From NCBI GenBank assembly GCA_964519615.1, contig CAZFIM010000014.1, positions 1 to 46,649 of the forward strand: DNA of 46,649 bases. Direction: 5' to 3'. The translations under genes were made by a program, and so were the position numbers. The notes beneath the pieces were generated by a model, which had not been told where the DNA came from, did no database searches, and saw only the letters and a list, made by a program, of their open reading frames with translations. Position 1 is the first letter of the stretch. Each line of letters opens with the position of its first letter. This stretch comes from CAZFIM01 sp964519615 (GTDB lineage Bacteria > Chloroflexota > Dehalococcoidia > GIF9 > UBA5629). Positions 25,985-34,689 of the stretch are shown one piece after another.

Positions 25985-26689
25985 TTATGAGGATACGATA
26001 ACGGACATACCATTTCCGGAAAGTTCATAATACGACCCTCCTGAACACGGAATGCAGACAGACTGGCCGTCTATTGTTTGAGCTCGCGGTCCCATCACGT
26101 TCTCGCCGCAGATTGAGCATTTCATACTGGCAAAAATGCGGGCATAAGCAGGCATATCGATAGTCGGGTATTGTATAGTGAACACTTCTTCGTCGGATAA
26201 TGTAATTAGTGAAAAAGAAAGATCGCGCCATAATTCCTGCAAACGATTGTTTTCTTCGTTTGTACCTTTTCTTTCCGCGACAACTCTATGAAATAGAGAC
26301 ATCGTCTCCGGAGCAAGCCTGTTAAGAAAAGCCTGGTCGATTTTTACCGCTATTCTTACTGCCTGCCCGCCGCGGTTTGCCAGCGTAAAGGCAGTTTTAC
26401 CGTAGTCCCTGTAGATTAAGGCATTGTTTCCAAAAGTGCAGCCTGTCACAAATTGCACTCCATCAGAAAAACAATTATTGCTTTCGACAATGGCAATCAC
26501 CTCTTCCATGCCTGTTGATTTTGCTGCCAGCTCTTTGACTGCGCGTGTCGCAGCTTTTACTCCGAGAGCGGAGAATGGACAATAATGTCCATGGAGCAGT
26601 CCATTAAGACGAAGCAGGTTCGCAACATCCCCTCGTTCGATTGCGTCTTCAATAATCTGCCTCGGTTTGCCGGTATCTATATCTAGCAT
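25985..26689 (-). CDS. FmdE-family zinc-binding protein
   Basis: 234 residues from ATG 26689, with GGGGAG upstream. Upstream in-frame codons to 26785 run through operator-like sequence and are unlikely. LNGLLHGHYCPFSALGVKAA at about 28-47 is the FmdE signature with His and Cys ligands. IAIVESNNCFSDGVQFVTGCTFGNNAL follows. The C-terminus has a zinc ribbon (CSICGENVMG, then VCIPC). FmdE-like proteins are named after a subunit reported with tungsten/molybdenum formylmethanofuran dehydrogenase, but in bacteria their role is unclear. Here it is the first gene of the ABC-transporter operon, suggesting a job in metal or cofactor handling. Confidence 0.88.
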   Translation of the reverse strand: MLDIDTGKPRQIIEDAIERGDVANLLRLNGLLHGHYCPFSALGVKAATRAVKELAAKSTGMEEVIAIVESNNCFSDGVQFVTGCTFGNNALIYRDYGKTAFTLANRGGQAVRIAVKIDQAFLNRLAPETMSLFHRVVAERKGTNEENNRLQELWRDLSFSLITLSDEEVFTIQYPTIDMPAYARIFASMKCSICGENVMGPRAQTIDGQSVCIPCSGGSYYELSGNGMSVIVSS

Positions 26690-26720
26690 GCTTCTCCCCT
26701 CGCGGGTAATACAAAGATAA

Positions 26721-26806
26721 GCAAATGCAATCATTTGCAATATACGGCCAAAATTAAAGCCGTACCGGGGCTTTAATGCGACCAAATGTTAATGCAATTA
26801 TTTGCA
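26721..26806 (-). promoter_or_regulatory. Duplicated palindromic operators before the FmdE-ABC operon
   Basis: TGCAATCATTTGCA (26726-26739) and TGCAATTATTTGCA (26793-26806) are identical except one base and are spaced 67 bases start to start. Each has TGCAA/TTGCA arms around four bases. The first lies inside a longer perfect inverted repeat GCAAATG-CAAT-CATTTGC (26721-26738). Between them is a further inverted repeat ATTAAAGC...GCTTTAAT (26753-26760 and 26770-26777). The layout suggests two protein sites, possibly DNA looping, controlling the FmdE operon. The regulator is unknown. Confidence 0.55.
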
Positions 26807-27048
26807 GTAGCGTAAAATATAGCATGTGGAGAGATGGCTGTCAAATCAAATTACGATTTACGATATATAAACTAAATCACCGGGGATATGGTTAGGAAGA
26901 TAAGAAGCTTACGATATTGCAGCAGAAATAAACACTTGTTCAATTATACCGTTACACATTGTATAATAGCACTACATGTATGCTGCTTGTAGTGCGTGTA
27001 GTTTTTATTTTACTATTCCGCAGGCTATGTGAAGGGGGTAGAAGGATA

Positions 27049-27657
27049 GTGAATTGTCCTCAATGCGGTATGTCATATATAGGAGGGCAGCGTTTTTGCA
27101 CCGGATGTGGAAAACAGTTGCATATACTCTGCACTAATTGCGGTAATATAGAAATTCCCGGCTATTCTTATTGTACGAGATGCGGAAAGAAACTTGTAAA
27201 GGATCAAGATGATTTGGCTGTTTCCACAGACTCTTTATTGGAGCGATCTAAAAAAAGGAAAGAGAAAAAGCCAACCATAAACATCAAAGAATTAATTGCT
27301 GATCTTCACATGATTGGCGTATATAGAGATGGTATTCCCGCAAGCCACCAGGGGTGGTGTAGTGTGCTGGGATTATACGTATGGTACCGCGGCCTAGATA
27401 AGTATACGCATGGGGTTGAGGGAGTTTGGTTAAAAGCAGGAAGCAAGTACAGAACTCAGTTCGAAGGCTGGACGGATTATAAGAACGAGTGGGATATTAA
27501 AAAATATAAGCCCGGTGAATGGGAGAAACTGGTTAAACCTACTCTTCAGATAGCCAAATGGCTATATGATAGGGGCGGACTCAAACTTGAGGAGGAACAG
27601 AAGTTTCGGGAAGCTGTTGATGCGTTTAAAAAAGAAGGAAAGCTGGACCTTAGATAA
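27049..27657 (+). CDS. Zinc-ribbon protein of unknown function
   Basis: 202 residues from GTG 27049 (GAAGGA just upstream); earlier in-frame TTG codons would add a hydrophobic stretch. Two zinc ribbons lie at the N-terminus: CPQCGMSYIGGQRFCTGCGKQL and CTNCGNIEIPGYSYCTRCGKKL. A basic linker follows (ERSKKRKEKKPTI). The C-terminal 130 residues are Trp-, Tyr- and Lys-rich (HQGWCSVLGLYVWYRG; WTDYKNEWDIKKYKPGEWEKL) and not recognised. It is convergent with the GNAT gene. It may act in nucleic-acid or protein binding. Confidence 0.7.
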   Translation: MNCPQCGMSYIGGQRFCTGCGKQLHILCTNCGNIEIPGYSYCTRCGKKLVKDQDDLAVSTDSLLERSKKRKEKKPTINIKELIADLHMIGVYRDGIPASHQGWCSVLGLYVWYRGLDKYTHGVEGVWLKAGSKYRTQFEGWTDYKNEWDIKKYKPGEWEKLVKPTLQIAKWLYDRGGLKLEEEQKFREAVDAFKKEGKLDLR

Positions 27658-27698
27658 AGGTTACTGCTTTGATAAAGTAAACCGTATAATTTAAGAAA

Positions 27699-28238
27699 TT
27701 ATAAATGGAATGTGACGTTTTTACTGCTGCCATCGATTGTCTGGCGCAATTCAGGACGATATTTGCGAAAAATGTCCATCATAATGACATTCTCGTTTAG
27801 AAGCTCTGCAACAAATGTGTTGATTCCCCTGTCCTTAGCAATATCCGCCAGAACCAGTAGAAGCTGAGTGCCTATACCATTGCCCTGTTCGGAGTCCTCC
27901 ACAACAAAGGCAACTTCAGCGGCATCAGAGAGTGTATTGAGCCTCACATAGCGACCAACACCGGCGATTTCATTACTCCCTTGTCGCCGCATTTCCGCGA
28001 CTATTGCGAAGGTATCGTAGTAATCCAGGTCACAATACTGCTCAAGGTCGCTTTCGGTAAGACGCGTTTTCATATAGTGAAAACGGAGAAATTTGGTGTC
28101 AGGACTCAGTCTGCTGTGAAGTGCAGCGATGCCGCATTTATCCTCGCTGCATATAGGGCGTAATAGAGCAGTCCTTCCATCTCGCAGTGCTACCAGATAA
28201 TGTATGTCAGGTGGGGAACAAATAAGCCTCCTTGCCAT
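27699..28238 (-). CDS. GNAT acetyltransferase related to Pat-type domains
   Basis: 179 residues from ATG 28238, with GGGAG seven bases upstream; an alternative GTG one codon earlier is possible. The sequence VALRDGRTALLRPICSEDKCGIAALHSRLSPDTKFLRFHY is typical of the GNAT module in Pat protein acetyltransferases and in fused ADP-forming acetyl-CoA synthetases. Acetyl-CoA binding is expected at EQGNGIGTQLLLVLADIA (Q.xGxG). Pat-like enzymes acetylate lysines of metabolic enzymes such as acetyl-CoA synthetase. It stands alone. The CoA-synthetase part is absent. Confidence 0.8.
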   Translation of the reverse strand: MARRLICSPPDIHYLVALRDGRTALLRPICSEDKCGIAALHSRLSPDTKFLRFHYMKTRLTESDLEQYCDLDYYDTFAIVAEMRRQGSNEIAGVGRYVRLNTLSDAAEVAFVVEDSEQGNGIGTQLLLVLADIAKDRGINTFVAELLNENVIMMDIFRKYRPELRQTIDGSSKNVTFHL

Positions 28239-28727
28239 CACGCCTCTCCCTGATAGTATATTGCTTCTACCCTACGCCAAAGGTAACAGCCTCGTTTTTA
28301 TTCTATGGCGGGAGCAAAATTCATGCAATAGTTACTTTACATAACAGCGTAATGATTTTGTTAAAATAGTTGAAATATAAATTGTACGGACATAACATTG
28401 CACATGCTCTCGAGTTTATTCATATGCCGGTCCATGAGTATTGGATTCAACCGTCAATAACGATAGTATTTAGATGCAGATGCGAGTTATTCTATAAAAT
28501 AGGGTAAATGGGCTATACTTTATAATCCGCCGTAGCTGTTAATGAAGTGATGCGCTTTTTAGGGCAATATTAAAATGCTTTAATGAGTACTATAAAAAAA
28601 GCTGGAGTAATTGTTTGGCGAAACAGCTCACCATAAGCAGCATAATTTGTTAAGAAAATAAATACCAGGCCCAAAGGAACAGATAAAAGTATAGTGGCAG
28701 CGCTTTACTTACGGGTAGACTTATTTT
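28239..28727. other. 489-base intergenic region
   Basis: AT-rich, between the starts of the GNAT gene and the end of the corrinoid-activator gene. No open frame has a convincing start or composition. No tRNA, clear hairpin terminator or repeat is seen. Confidence 0.4.
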
Positions 28728-30593
28728 TCACGGTATTACCTGATCACCGCTGGCATAAGGACCAAGAAAACTGGCACGAATAAAAGTATCGTTAAATTCG
28801 GCGTTAGTTGCCAGTTCCAGATACCGTACCTTTGATGCCAGAAAATGTGCTTCCAAACGTTTTGACGAGGAAAGCAGTGCCATTCTTGCTCCAGTACCGG
28901 CGGCGTTTCCTACCTGTATGAAACGTTCGGTGGGTAGTTGTGGAAACATTCCGATGGTTATAGCGCTTTCAATATCGAGGTAGGTGCCGAAAGCACCGGC
29001 GATAATAACAAGGTCCAGATCATCCTCAGTGTTACCTGATTCCTTCAGCAATAGTCTGATCCCGCTATAGATGGCTGCTTTGGCAAGCTGAATCTCACGT
29101 ATATCTCCCTGTGAAATTGAGATAGCATTCTCTCCCTTTTTACGGTCGCCTTTAAAGAGAACAAATTCCTTCTGGTTTCCGTTGAATCGTACAGCAGGAT
29201 GGCTGTCATTCATTTTGCCTCCCCTGTCCAGTACTCCTGCTTTGTAAAGCTGGGCTATTGCATCAAGTATAGCGGAACCGCACAGTCCTACAGGACGGCT
29301 ATTGCCTATAACCTGATATTGAATTTCCTTCCCTTTTAATTTGATTTTTTCTATCGCTCCTTCTGCGGCCCTCATTCCATGTGAGATATGTCCGCCCTCA
29401 AATGCCGGTCCCGAAGCGCAGGATGTAGCAATAATGGTATCTCCCTTGATCAATGAGATCTCAGTATTCGTCCCGATATCTAGTGCCATAATACATCCGC
29501 GGGAATGGTATTCCCATACCGCCAGCAGCATTGCCACATGATCGGCCCCTACATATCCTGCGATGTTGGAGAGCAAGTGTATAGATGCGCCTGGAGAGAG
29601 AGTGATACCGATATCTCTTGCTTTTACATTGATATCACTACTGACGGCAGGTAGAAAAGGCGACCATGCCAGTTGTTCAGTTGGCAAGGCCAGTAGTAGA
29701 TGGTGCATGACTGTGTTGCCAACGATAACCGCATCCACTATCTGTTCAATATATGTCCCTGACCGGCGGCACAGGTCTGCCGCCAGTTCATTTATGGCCT
29801 TCACGACAACGTGTTGGAGTTCAGCAGCGGCATCGGCTGATTTTACCGCTCTTTGCATACGACCGATAATATCCTCAGCAAAGCTGATCTGGGGATTCAT
29901 CGCTCCCAACGATGACAGCGTTTTTCCATCAGTAAAGTCCACCAGATAACCGGCAAGTTTAGTGCTTCCCAGGTCTACCGCCAGCCCCAGTGGATGGGCT
30001 GTCTTAGGAAGTGCTGTGATTATCTCATCGTTATTGATGACGGCTTGACAATGCCAGTCCCATGAACGTAGAAGCGGCGATATTTTCCTTGCTGCCGCAA
30101 TATCCAGTTTGCGGCAGTTCTGATGATGCTGCTTATTGAGAGCCTTTAGAAGGCGTTTATCATCTGCAAGCAGATCGTGAATAGAAGGTGCGGGAAGGTC
30201 AAGTGTAAATGACTGTACAACGGGTTTTAATTCAACAGCTACCTGCATACCTTCTGTTTGTGTGCGCTGTGATGTTGTCATTGACTCGGGAGGAATATAG
30301 AGGCGGCAATCATCGGCAGGGAATGCCTGACATGCCAGCCGCCAGCCGCCGGCCAGTTCTTCTTTTGAGAAGATGGAATGTTCCTTATCGGTTAATGGTG
30401 TAGCTGTTCCTGCCGAAAGCTTTATTTTACACGTTCCGCATGTACCATTACCGCCGCAGATGCTGTTTATTCCGATGCCGCTCTGCTGTGCGCACTCCAG
30501 AAATGACGTTGTATCTGCACAGTGAGCGCGGGTACCCAGAGGTTCGAAAACGATAGTAAAATTCTTTCTGCTACTGCTGTTCTCCTCTTTCAT
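28728..30593 (-). CDS. Corrinoid-protein reductive activator (RACo-like, DUF4445 type)
   Basis: 621 residues. The N-terminal 2Fe-2S ferredoxin domain has ligands Cys46, Cys52, Cys55 and Cys88 (SICGGNGTCGTC, then LAC). After a linker, an ASKHA ATPase fold starts near residue 205 with GLAVDLGSTKLAGYLVD. The second phosphate loop is ALDIGTNTEISL and the adenosine motif LVIIAGAFGTYL. Such proteins use ATP hydrolysis to re-reduce Co(II) corrinoid proteins to Co(I) after accidental oxidation, as RACo does for CoFeSP and RamA-like proteins do for methyltransferases. It overlaps the next gene upstream by 23 bases. No corrinoid methyltransferase lies in the window. Confidence 0.9.
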   Translation of the reverse strand: MKEENSSSRKNFTIVFEPLGTRAHCADTTSFLECAQQSGIGINSICGGNGTCGTCKIKLSAGTATPLTDKEHSIFSKEELAGGWRLACQAFPADDCRLYIPPESMTTSQRTQTEGMQVAVELKPVVQSFTLDLPAPSIHDLLADDKRLLKALNKQHHQNCRKLDIAAARKISPLLRSWDWHCQAVINNDEIITALPKTAHPLGLAVDLGSTKLAGYLVDFTDGKTLSSLGAMNPQISFAEDIIGRMQRAVKSADAAAELQHVVVKAINELAADLCRRSGTYIEQIVDAVIVGNTVMHHLLLALPTEQLAWSPFLPAVSSDINVKARDIGITLSPGASIHLLSNIAGYVGADHVAMLLAVWEYHSRGCIMALDIGTNTEISLIKGDTIIATSCASGPAFEGGHISHGMRAAEGAIEKIKLKGKEIQYQVIGNSRPVGLCGSAILDAIAQLYKAGVLDRGGKMNDSHPAVRFNGNQKEFVLFKGDRKKGENAISISQGDIREIQLAKAAIYSGIRLLLKESGNTEDDLDLVIIAGAFGTYLDIESAITIGMFPQLPTERFIQVGNAAGTGARMALLSSSKRLEAHFLASKVRYLELATNAEFNDTFIRASFLGPYASGDQVIP

Positions 30594-31317
30594 AGGTATC
30601 CTCCGCCGAAATTTTATACGGGCATGAATCTTTCAAATTACAATTGCTGCATACTTCACTACGCGAGCGAATATTCATATTTGTACCGATTCCCACCATG
30701 AGTGAGACCGATTTTTGCGGTATCATGAGCTCTCCATTGCGAGTGGTTACACCTATGTTATGAGCACCGACCATTTCTAATATTTTACTCTGCTGGCTTA
30801 TATGAAGCCCGGGCATTCCCGGTCTGATCTGGCCTCCCGCCTGATAATTACGTGCGGAACTATCCTGTGAAATAATTTTGCATGCTTCCTGTGCCAGTGT
30901 GTCAATCGCGGCGCTGCCGATTGCGTCCAATAGTGTGGCGCGAAGCGCTTCCTTTTTACTGAATAGCCGGGCGGCTCTGTTTTCCAGGGCGGAACCTATT
31001 GTGCATACCGCCAGCGCGAATTCCTTAGCCTGAGGATATAATTTTTGCAGAACACCACTGGCAATATAGTGTCTGGAGGCGAAGCTTACTCCTTTATGAT
31101 CCAAAGAAAGTACAGGATAAAAATCATAGATTACTGCTGTTTCCAGTAGGTGCTCTTTTTCAACGGAGACCAGCAGTGTGTCGATCGTTGTTGTGATAGC
31201 GGTAAGCGGCGCTCTGTTTTTATGCGCCCCCTGACTGCGAAGGACGAGGTCGGTATCGAGATTAAGTTTAATAGAGCGAATAACCGGCATAGTGCTGTAA
31301 ATGAGTTTATACAACAT
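30571..31317 (-). CDS. Corrinoid activation partner (methionine-synthase-activation-like)
   Basis: 248 residues related to the vitamin-B12-dependent methionine-synthase activation fold. It has FALAVCTIGSALENRAARLFSKKEALRATLLDAIGSAAIDTLAQEA and the Cys-rich C-terminus CSNCNLKDSCPY, which could hold an Fe-S cluster. In anaerobes this type of gene regularly stands beside DUF4445 activators, as it does here. It probably helps the activator bind and reduce its corrinoid protein. Its stop lies inside the activator gene, giving strong evidence of translational coupling. The start could be nine codons later (second Met). Confidence 0.82.
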   Translation of the reverse strand: MLYKLIYSTMPVIRSIKLNLDTDLVLRSQGAHKNRAPLTAITTTIDTLLVSVEKEHLLETAVIYDFYPVLSLDHKGVSFASRHYIASGVLQKLYPQAKEFALAVCTIGSALENRAARLFSKKEALRATLLDAIGSAAIDTLAQEACKIISQDSSARNYQAGGQIRPGMPGLHISQQSKILEMVGAHNIGVTTRNGELMIPQKSVSLMVGIGTNMNIRSRSEVCSNCNLKDSCPYKISAEDTYERGEQQ

Positions 31318-31379
31318 TCACGATGCCCGGGTCAAATGATATCCGTAAACAAATTGAGATAACGGTAAATACTTTAGAT

Positions 31380-31889
31380 TCAGGAAATAGCGAAACGAGT
31401 AGGCCCGGAATAATATTGGCTGGTATTATTCTCTATGGCAGAGAGGGGAGGCTCCGGATTCATCGACTTTAATGTTTGCAATCCCAGATAGATGGCTCCA
31501 CCTATGCACAGCATCAGGCCGATAAAGGCAATGATAACAATAAGCTGGTTTTTCTTTTTCTGCCTGAGTTTGTCTATATCCAGTACTTTTTTTTCTTTTA
31601 CGGGAGCTGAGGCATTAGAAAAGATCTCTTCATAAATAGGCGGATATTGTTCGTATGAGGATTGAGAATGCTGCTGATCGTACTCCATGTGAGGCTGTTC
31701 TTCAACTACCTGTTGCTGAAAACCCCAAACCAGAGCCGCATTGCAATTGGGACAGGACGTGTATTCAGGATCTACAATAATCCCGCAGCATGGACAATTG
31801 TACTGAAACACTTCAGCACAATTGCCGCAGAAACGTTGGCCGATAACATTTTGCCAGCCGCAATTATGACAGGGGAACATCTGCTGCAT
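31380..31889 (-). CDS. Double zinc-ribbon membrane protein
   Basis: 169 residues. Two zinc ribbons occur at the N-terminus, PCHNCGWQNVIGQRFCGNC and CPCCGIIVDPEYTSCPNCNAAL, followed by a Gln-rich acidic linker (QQQVVEEQPHMEYDQQHSQS). One membrane helix (LIVIIAFIGLMLCIGGAIYLGL) lies near 130-151. A short extracytoplasmic C-terminal tail is predicted. This is a general architecture of anchored bacterial zinc-ribbon proteins of unknown function. It is monocistronic or follows the same strand as the corrinoid pair. Confidence 0.75.
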   Translation of the reverse strand: MQQMFPCHNCGWQNVIGQRFCGNCAEVFQYNCPCCGIIVDPEYTSCPNCNAALVWGFQQQVVEEQPHMEYDQQHSQSSYEQYPPIYEEIFSNASAPVKEKKVLDIDKLRQKKKNQLIVIIAFIGLMLCIGGAIYLGLQTLKSMNPEPPLSAIENNTSQYYSGPTRFAIS

Positions 31890-32148
31890 ATTTTAGTCTA
31901 TCTTTCGTTAGCCATATTCACAGGACAATGCTAATAAAATTACTGCTTTGTTATGTGACGTAATTATACAACCGCTATCGGAAAATTTGAACAGAAGCAT
32001 GTAGTACCTTTGTACCTTATAATAGTCCCAACCGCAGTACTGGGACCATATGCCTGTTAAAATTCAAGGGTAGTAAAATAAGCGCAGCGGCAAATGGGGA
32101 AATAGCTACTTGTCCTCGTAGAAAAATATTATTTTTGCGATGTGTGCA

Positions 32149-33198
32149 CTAAACAATCTGTATTATACCCGGGTGCTCTTCCACTATTTCACCAATAAGA
32201 GCGGCGTCAGGTATGCCTTCACGGTGTAAGTGATCAAGTAGCGGTTCCGCTTGTTTTTCAGGAAGGGCGATCAGCAATCCGCCGGATGTTTGCGGGTCAA
32301 AGAAGATATCGACAATGGTAGTATCGATATGTTTCTCAAACCTGAGTATTCCGGAATAAAACTCTTTGTTTCTAAATAAACCTCCCGGGCAGAGTCCCAT
32401 TTTTGCATAGTCGGTGACTTCAGGAAAGAGAGGTATCTGCTCTGCGTGGATGATAAACCCGACCTTGCTGTTTCGCGCGAGGTTTGCGGCATGTCCGATA
32501 AAACCAAAACCCGTTATATCCGTACAGGCGTGTGCTGTATACCGGCACATAATCTCGGAGGCCTTTCTATTGAGCGAACTCATACTTTCAGTTACTATGC
32601 GCACTGCTTTATCACTGGCCATTGCTGCTTTATGCGCTGTATTGATAATGCCTGTACCAAGCGGTTTGGTGAGAATGAGTTTATCGCCTGCCCTTGCACC
32701 TGAATTCATCAATAACTGATCGGGGTGGACAATTCCGGTCACTGCCAGACCATACTTAAGCTCCGCATCTTCAACCGTATGTCCTCCAAGCAGGATAACC
32801 TCTGCCTCTGCCATTTTGTCCAACCCGCCTTTAAGTATCTCTCGTAAGTATGAAATATCCAGCAATTTGAGAGGGAAGCATACAATGTTTAGTGCAGTCA
32901 AAGGCCTGCCGGCCATGGTATATACATCGCTTAAGGCGTTTGCCACCGCGATCTGACCAAATGCGTAAGGATCATCGACTATGGGTGTAAAGTAATCGAT
33001 GGTCTGAATAAGGGCAAGGTCATCCCTGAGTCTGTACACTCCGGCATCGTCCAGACTTTCCATGCCGCAAATTACCCGCGGATCAAAGGGCAACTGCAGA
33101 CCGCAGAGCGCTTCACTGAGGTCACCCGGACCCAATTTGGATGCTCAGCCCGCTCCGCTTACAATTTGGGTTAAACGGTAAGTTTTTTTTTCTGCCAT
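32149..33198 (-). CDS. selD: Selenophosphate synthetase SelD, itself a selenoprotein (UGA = Sec at residue 18)
   Basis: 349 residues when an in-frame TGA at 33145-33147 is read as selenocysteine. The start is ATG 33198 with AGGAG at proper distance (caggagttcaATG). The N-terminus reads LTQIVSGAG-U-ASKLGPGDLSEALCGL, so Sec stands at the catalytic position, Cys17 of E. coli SelD. A start codon after the UGA (TTG at 33135) would remove the catalytic residue and much of the glycine-rich loop. Downstream residues are typical: LGGHTVEDAELKYGLAVTG, GTGIINTA, and the final DPQTSGGLLIA. SelD converts selenide and ATP to selenophosphate for SelA. A hairpin 12 bases after UGA may serve as SECIS. Confidence 0.95.
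33120..33132 (-). promoter_or_regulatory. Candidate bacterial SECIS hairpin in selD
   Basis: On the minus strand, GGTC-CGGGT-GACC forms a four-base-pair stem with a G-rich loop, starting 12 bases after the UGA codon. Bacterial SECIS elements lie at a similar distance and have a G-containing loop that SelB binds. The structure is small and has not been folded by software. Confidence 0.4.
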
Positions 33199-33372
33199 TG
33201 AACTCCTGTTTTCGTATGGAGAGAGCTACAAATATATGGTTATGATAAGCCATTTTTCCATTAGCTGCAACGCAAGCCCCTACAAGGTGACAGAGGGTAT
33301 TATCAGTGTTCAATGAAAAATCTAGAATGATATACATAATGTTAAAGTTATGATGTTAAAATAAGGATTATT

Positions 33373-33401
33373 TTGACTAATACATTATAATACTATAAAA
33401 T
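33373..33401 (+). promoter_or_regulatory. Candidate sigma-70 promoter for the HTH-REC gene
   Basis: TTGACT (33373-33378), a 17-base spacer and TAAAAT (33396-33401). It is about 20 bases before the TTG start 33421, leaving a short 5' leader. Confidence 0.45.
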
Positions 33402-33420
33402 GCTTTGAAAATGCGGGGGA

Positions 33421-33975
33421 TTGAGTAGAGTGAAAGAGTATCTGACGTCACACGAGCTTGCTGAACTATTGAAATTGAACCCTGTGACCATTACACGCAA
33501 GGCCAAGAAAGGTGAAATTCCTGCAGTAAGAATAGGAAAGCAATTTCGTTTTGACAGAGATCAGATAGAACAATGGATGTTGAGCAGGAGCATTAACAGG
33601 ATCGATCATATTCTGGTTATCGATGATGAGCCCGTTATCGGGCGGCTTTTTAAGGATGTTCTTGAGAGAAACGGTTATCATGTGACCACCTTTCTCAAAA
33701 GCTCAGATGTCCTCAATATTATTTCACGACAAAATTTTGATCTGATGTTTGTAGATTTAATGATGCCGGAGATGGATGGCGCCGAGCTTATTCATCGAAT
33801 AAGGGACATGGGCATCAGAACGCCAATTGTTATTGTGACCGGATATCCGGATTCAAAATTAATGGAACGGGTTATGGAGAGAGGACCTTTTGTTGTGATA
33901 AAAAAACCTTTCTCTAACGAAGATATTCTTAATGTTGTCAGTAGTTTCAGCCATAATATTAACGGCCGTTCCTGA
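33421..33975 (+). CDS. Excisionase-type HTH fused to a response-regulator receiver
   Basis: 184 residues. The N-terminal domain (about 5-54) is an excisionase/MerR-like HTH_17 module: YLTSHELAELLKLNPVTITRKAKKGEIPAVRIGKQFRFDRDQIEQWM. It is followed by a receiver domain (about 61-175) with acidic pair IDDE, phospho-acceptor Asp in FVDLMMPEMDG, and Lys in VIKKPFS. The usual order in response regulators is receiver first, so this is reversed. No sensor kinase gene is close. The start TTG 33421 follows a G-rich ribosome site; GTG 33430 is a second option. It is divergent from selD. Confidence 0.88.
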   Translation: MSRVKEYLTSHELAELLKLNPVTITRKAKKGEIPAVRIGKQFRFDRDQIEQWMLSRSINRIDHILVIDDEPVIGRLFKDVLERNGYHVTTFLKSSDVLNIISRQNFDLMFVDLMMPEMDGAELIHRIRDMGIRTPIVIVTGYPDSKLMERVMERGPFVVIKKPFSNEDILNVVSSFSHNINGRS

Positions 33976-34086
33976 TTATTTCTTTTTGATTTTTTATCCA
34001 CTAATAGCCAACCACTTGCACCTTTTGTCGTATATGTCATAATAAACAATAGGGGCAAGTAATACGTATTTATTACAAGAGCTACT

Positions 34087-34482
34087 GTGGAGATTAAACT
34101 GAAAAACAATCATTCGCTCATATTAATCATAGAAGATGATATTAGCGCGGCCAGGTTGGCGGAATATACTCTTGAGCATGCCGGCTATGAAGTTATCAAG
34201 GCTCATGATGGTTATGAAGGTCTGAGCAAGGCTATTAAACACCATCCTGATCTAATAATACTGGATATTATGCTGCCGGGAATCGATGGTTTTGAGGTAT
34301 GCCAGCGCCTACGTGAACGGCCTGATATGAATACGATGCCCATATTAGTGATATCGGCAAAATCTCAGGAAGAAGATATACGTTTTGGCATGGAAATTGG
34401 TGCGAGCGAGTATATTACCAAACCGGTAGAACCCGCATTTATGCTTGAAAAAATTGCCGGGCTTTTACATGCTTCTCAATAG
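34087..34482 (+). CDS. Single-domain response regulator (CheY-like receiver)
   Basis: 131 residues with only a receiver domain. Acidic pocket IEDDISAARL, phospho-acceptor Asp in LIILDIMLPGIDGFEVC, Thr/Ser switch in ILVISAKSQ, and Lys in YITKPVEP. Start GTG 34087. It follows the HTH-REC gene by 111 bases and precedes selA by 207. It could relay phosphate to the neighbouring HTH-REC protein or act on another partner. No histidine kinase is encoded nearby. Confidence 0.88.
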   Translation: MEIKLKNNHSLILIIEDDISAARLAEYTLEHAGYEVIKAHDGYEGLSKAIKHHPDLIILDIMLPGIDGFEVCQRLRERPDMNTMPILVISAKSQEEDIRFGMEIGASEYITKPVEPAFMLEKIAGLLHASQ

Positions 34483-34689
34483 GGCTGTTCCAGGGGCTAA
34501 TAAAATTGAGGTCTCAGACATTACAGATACCGTCCTCCCCGGACCAGTTCCGACTATTGTTCATCTAAAACGTGTTGCTGCTTCAATTTAAGCAATCCTT
34601 AGCTGCCATATAGTAGATTGTCCCTTGATAACTTCACTGCATAAGAAAAACACAGGTTCTATTTATTACTTTTACTATGATGGTGTACA

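Noticed and set aside
27685..27703. Perfect palindrome TATAATTT-AAG-AAATTATA at the convergent gene ends
   Set aside because: Pure A/T stems of this size form easily by chance and are too weak for a terminator; it also overlaps the GNAT stop.
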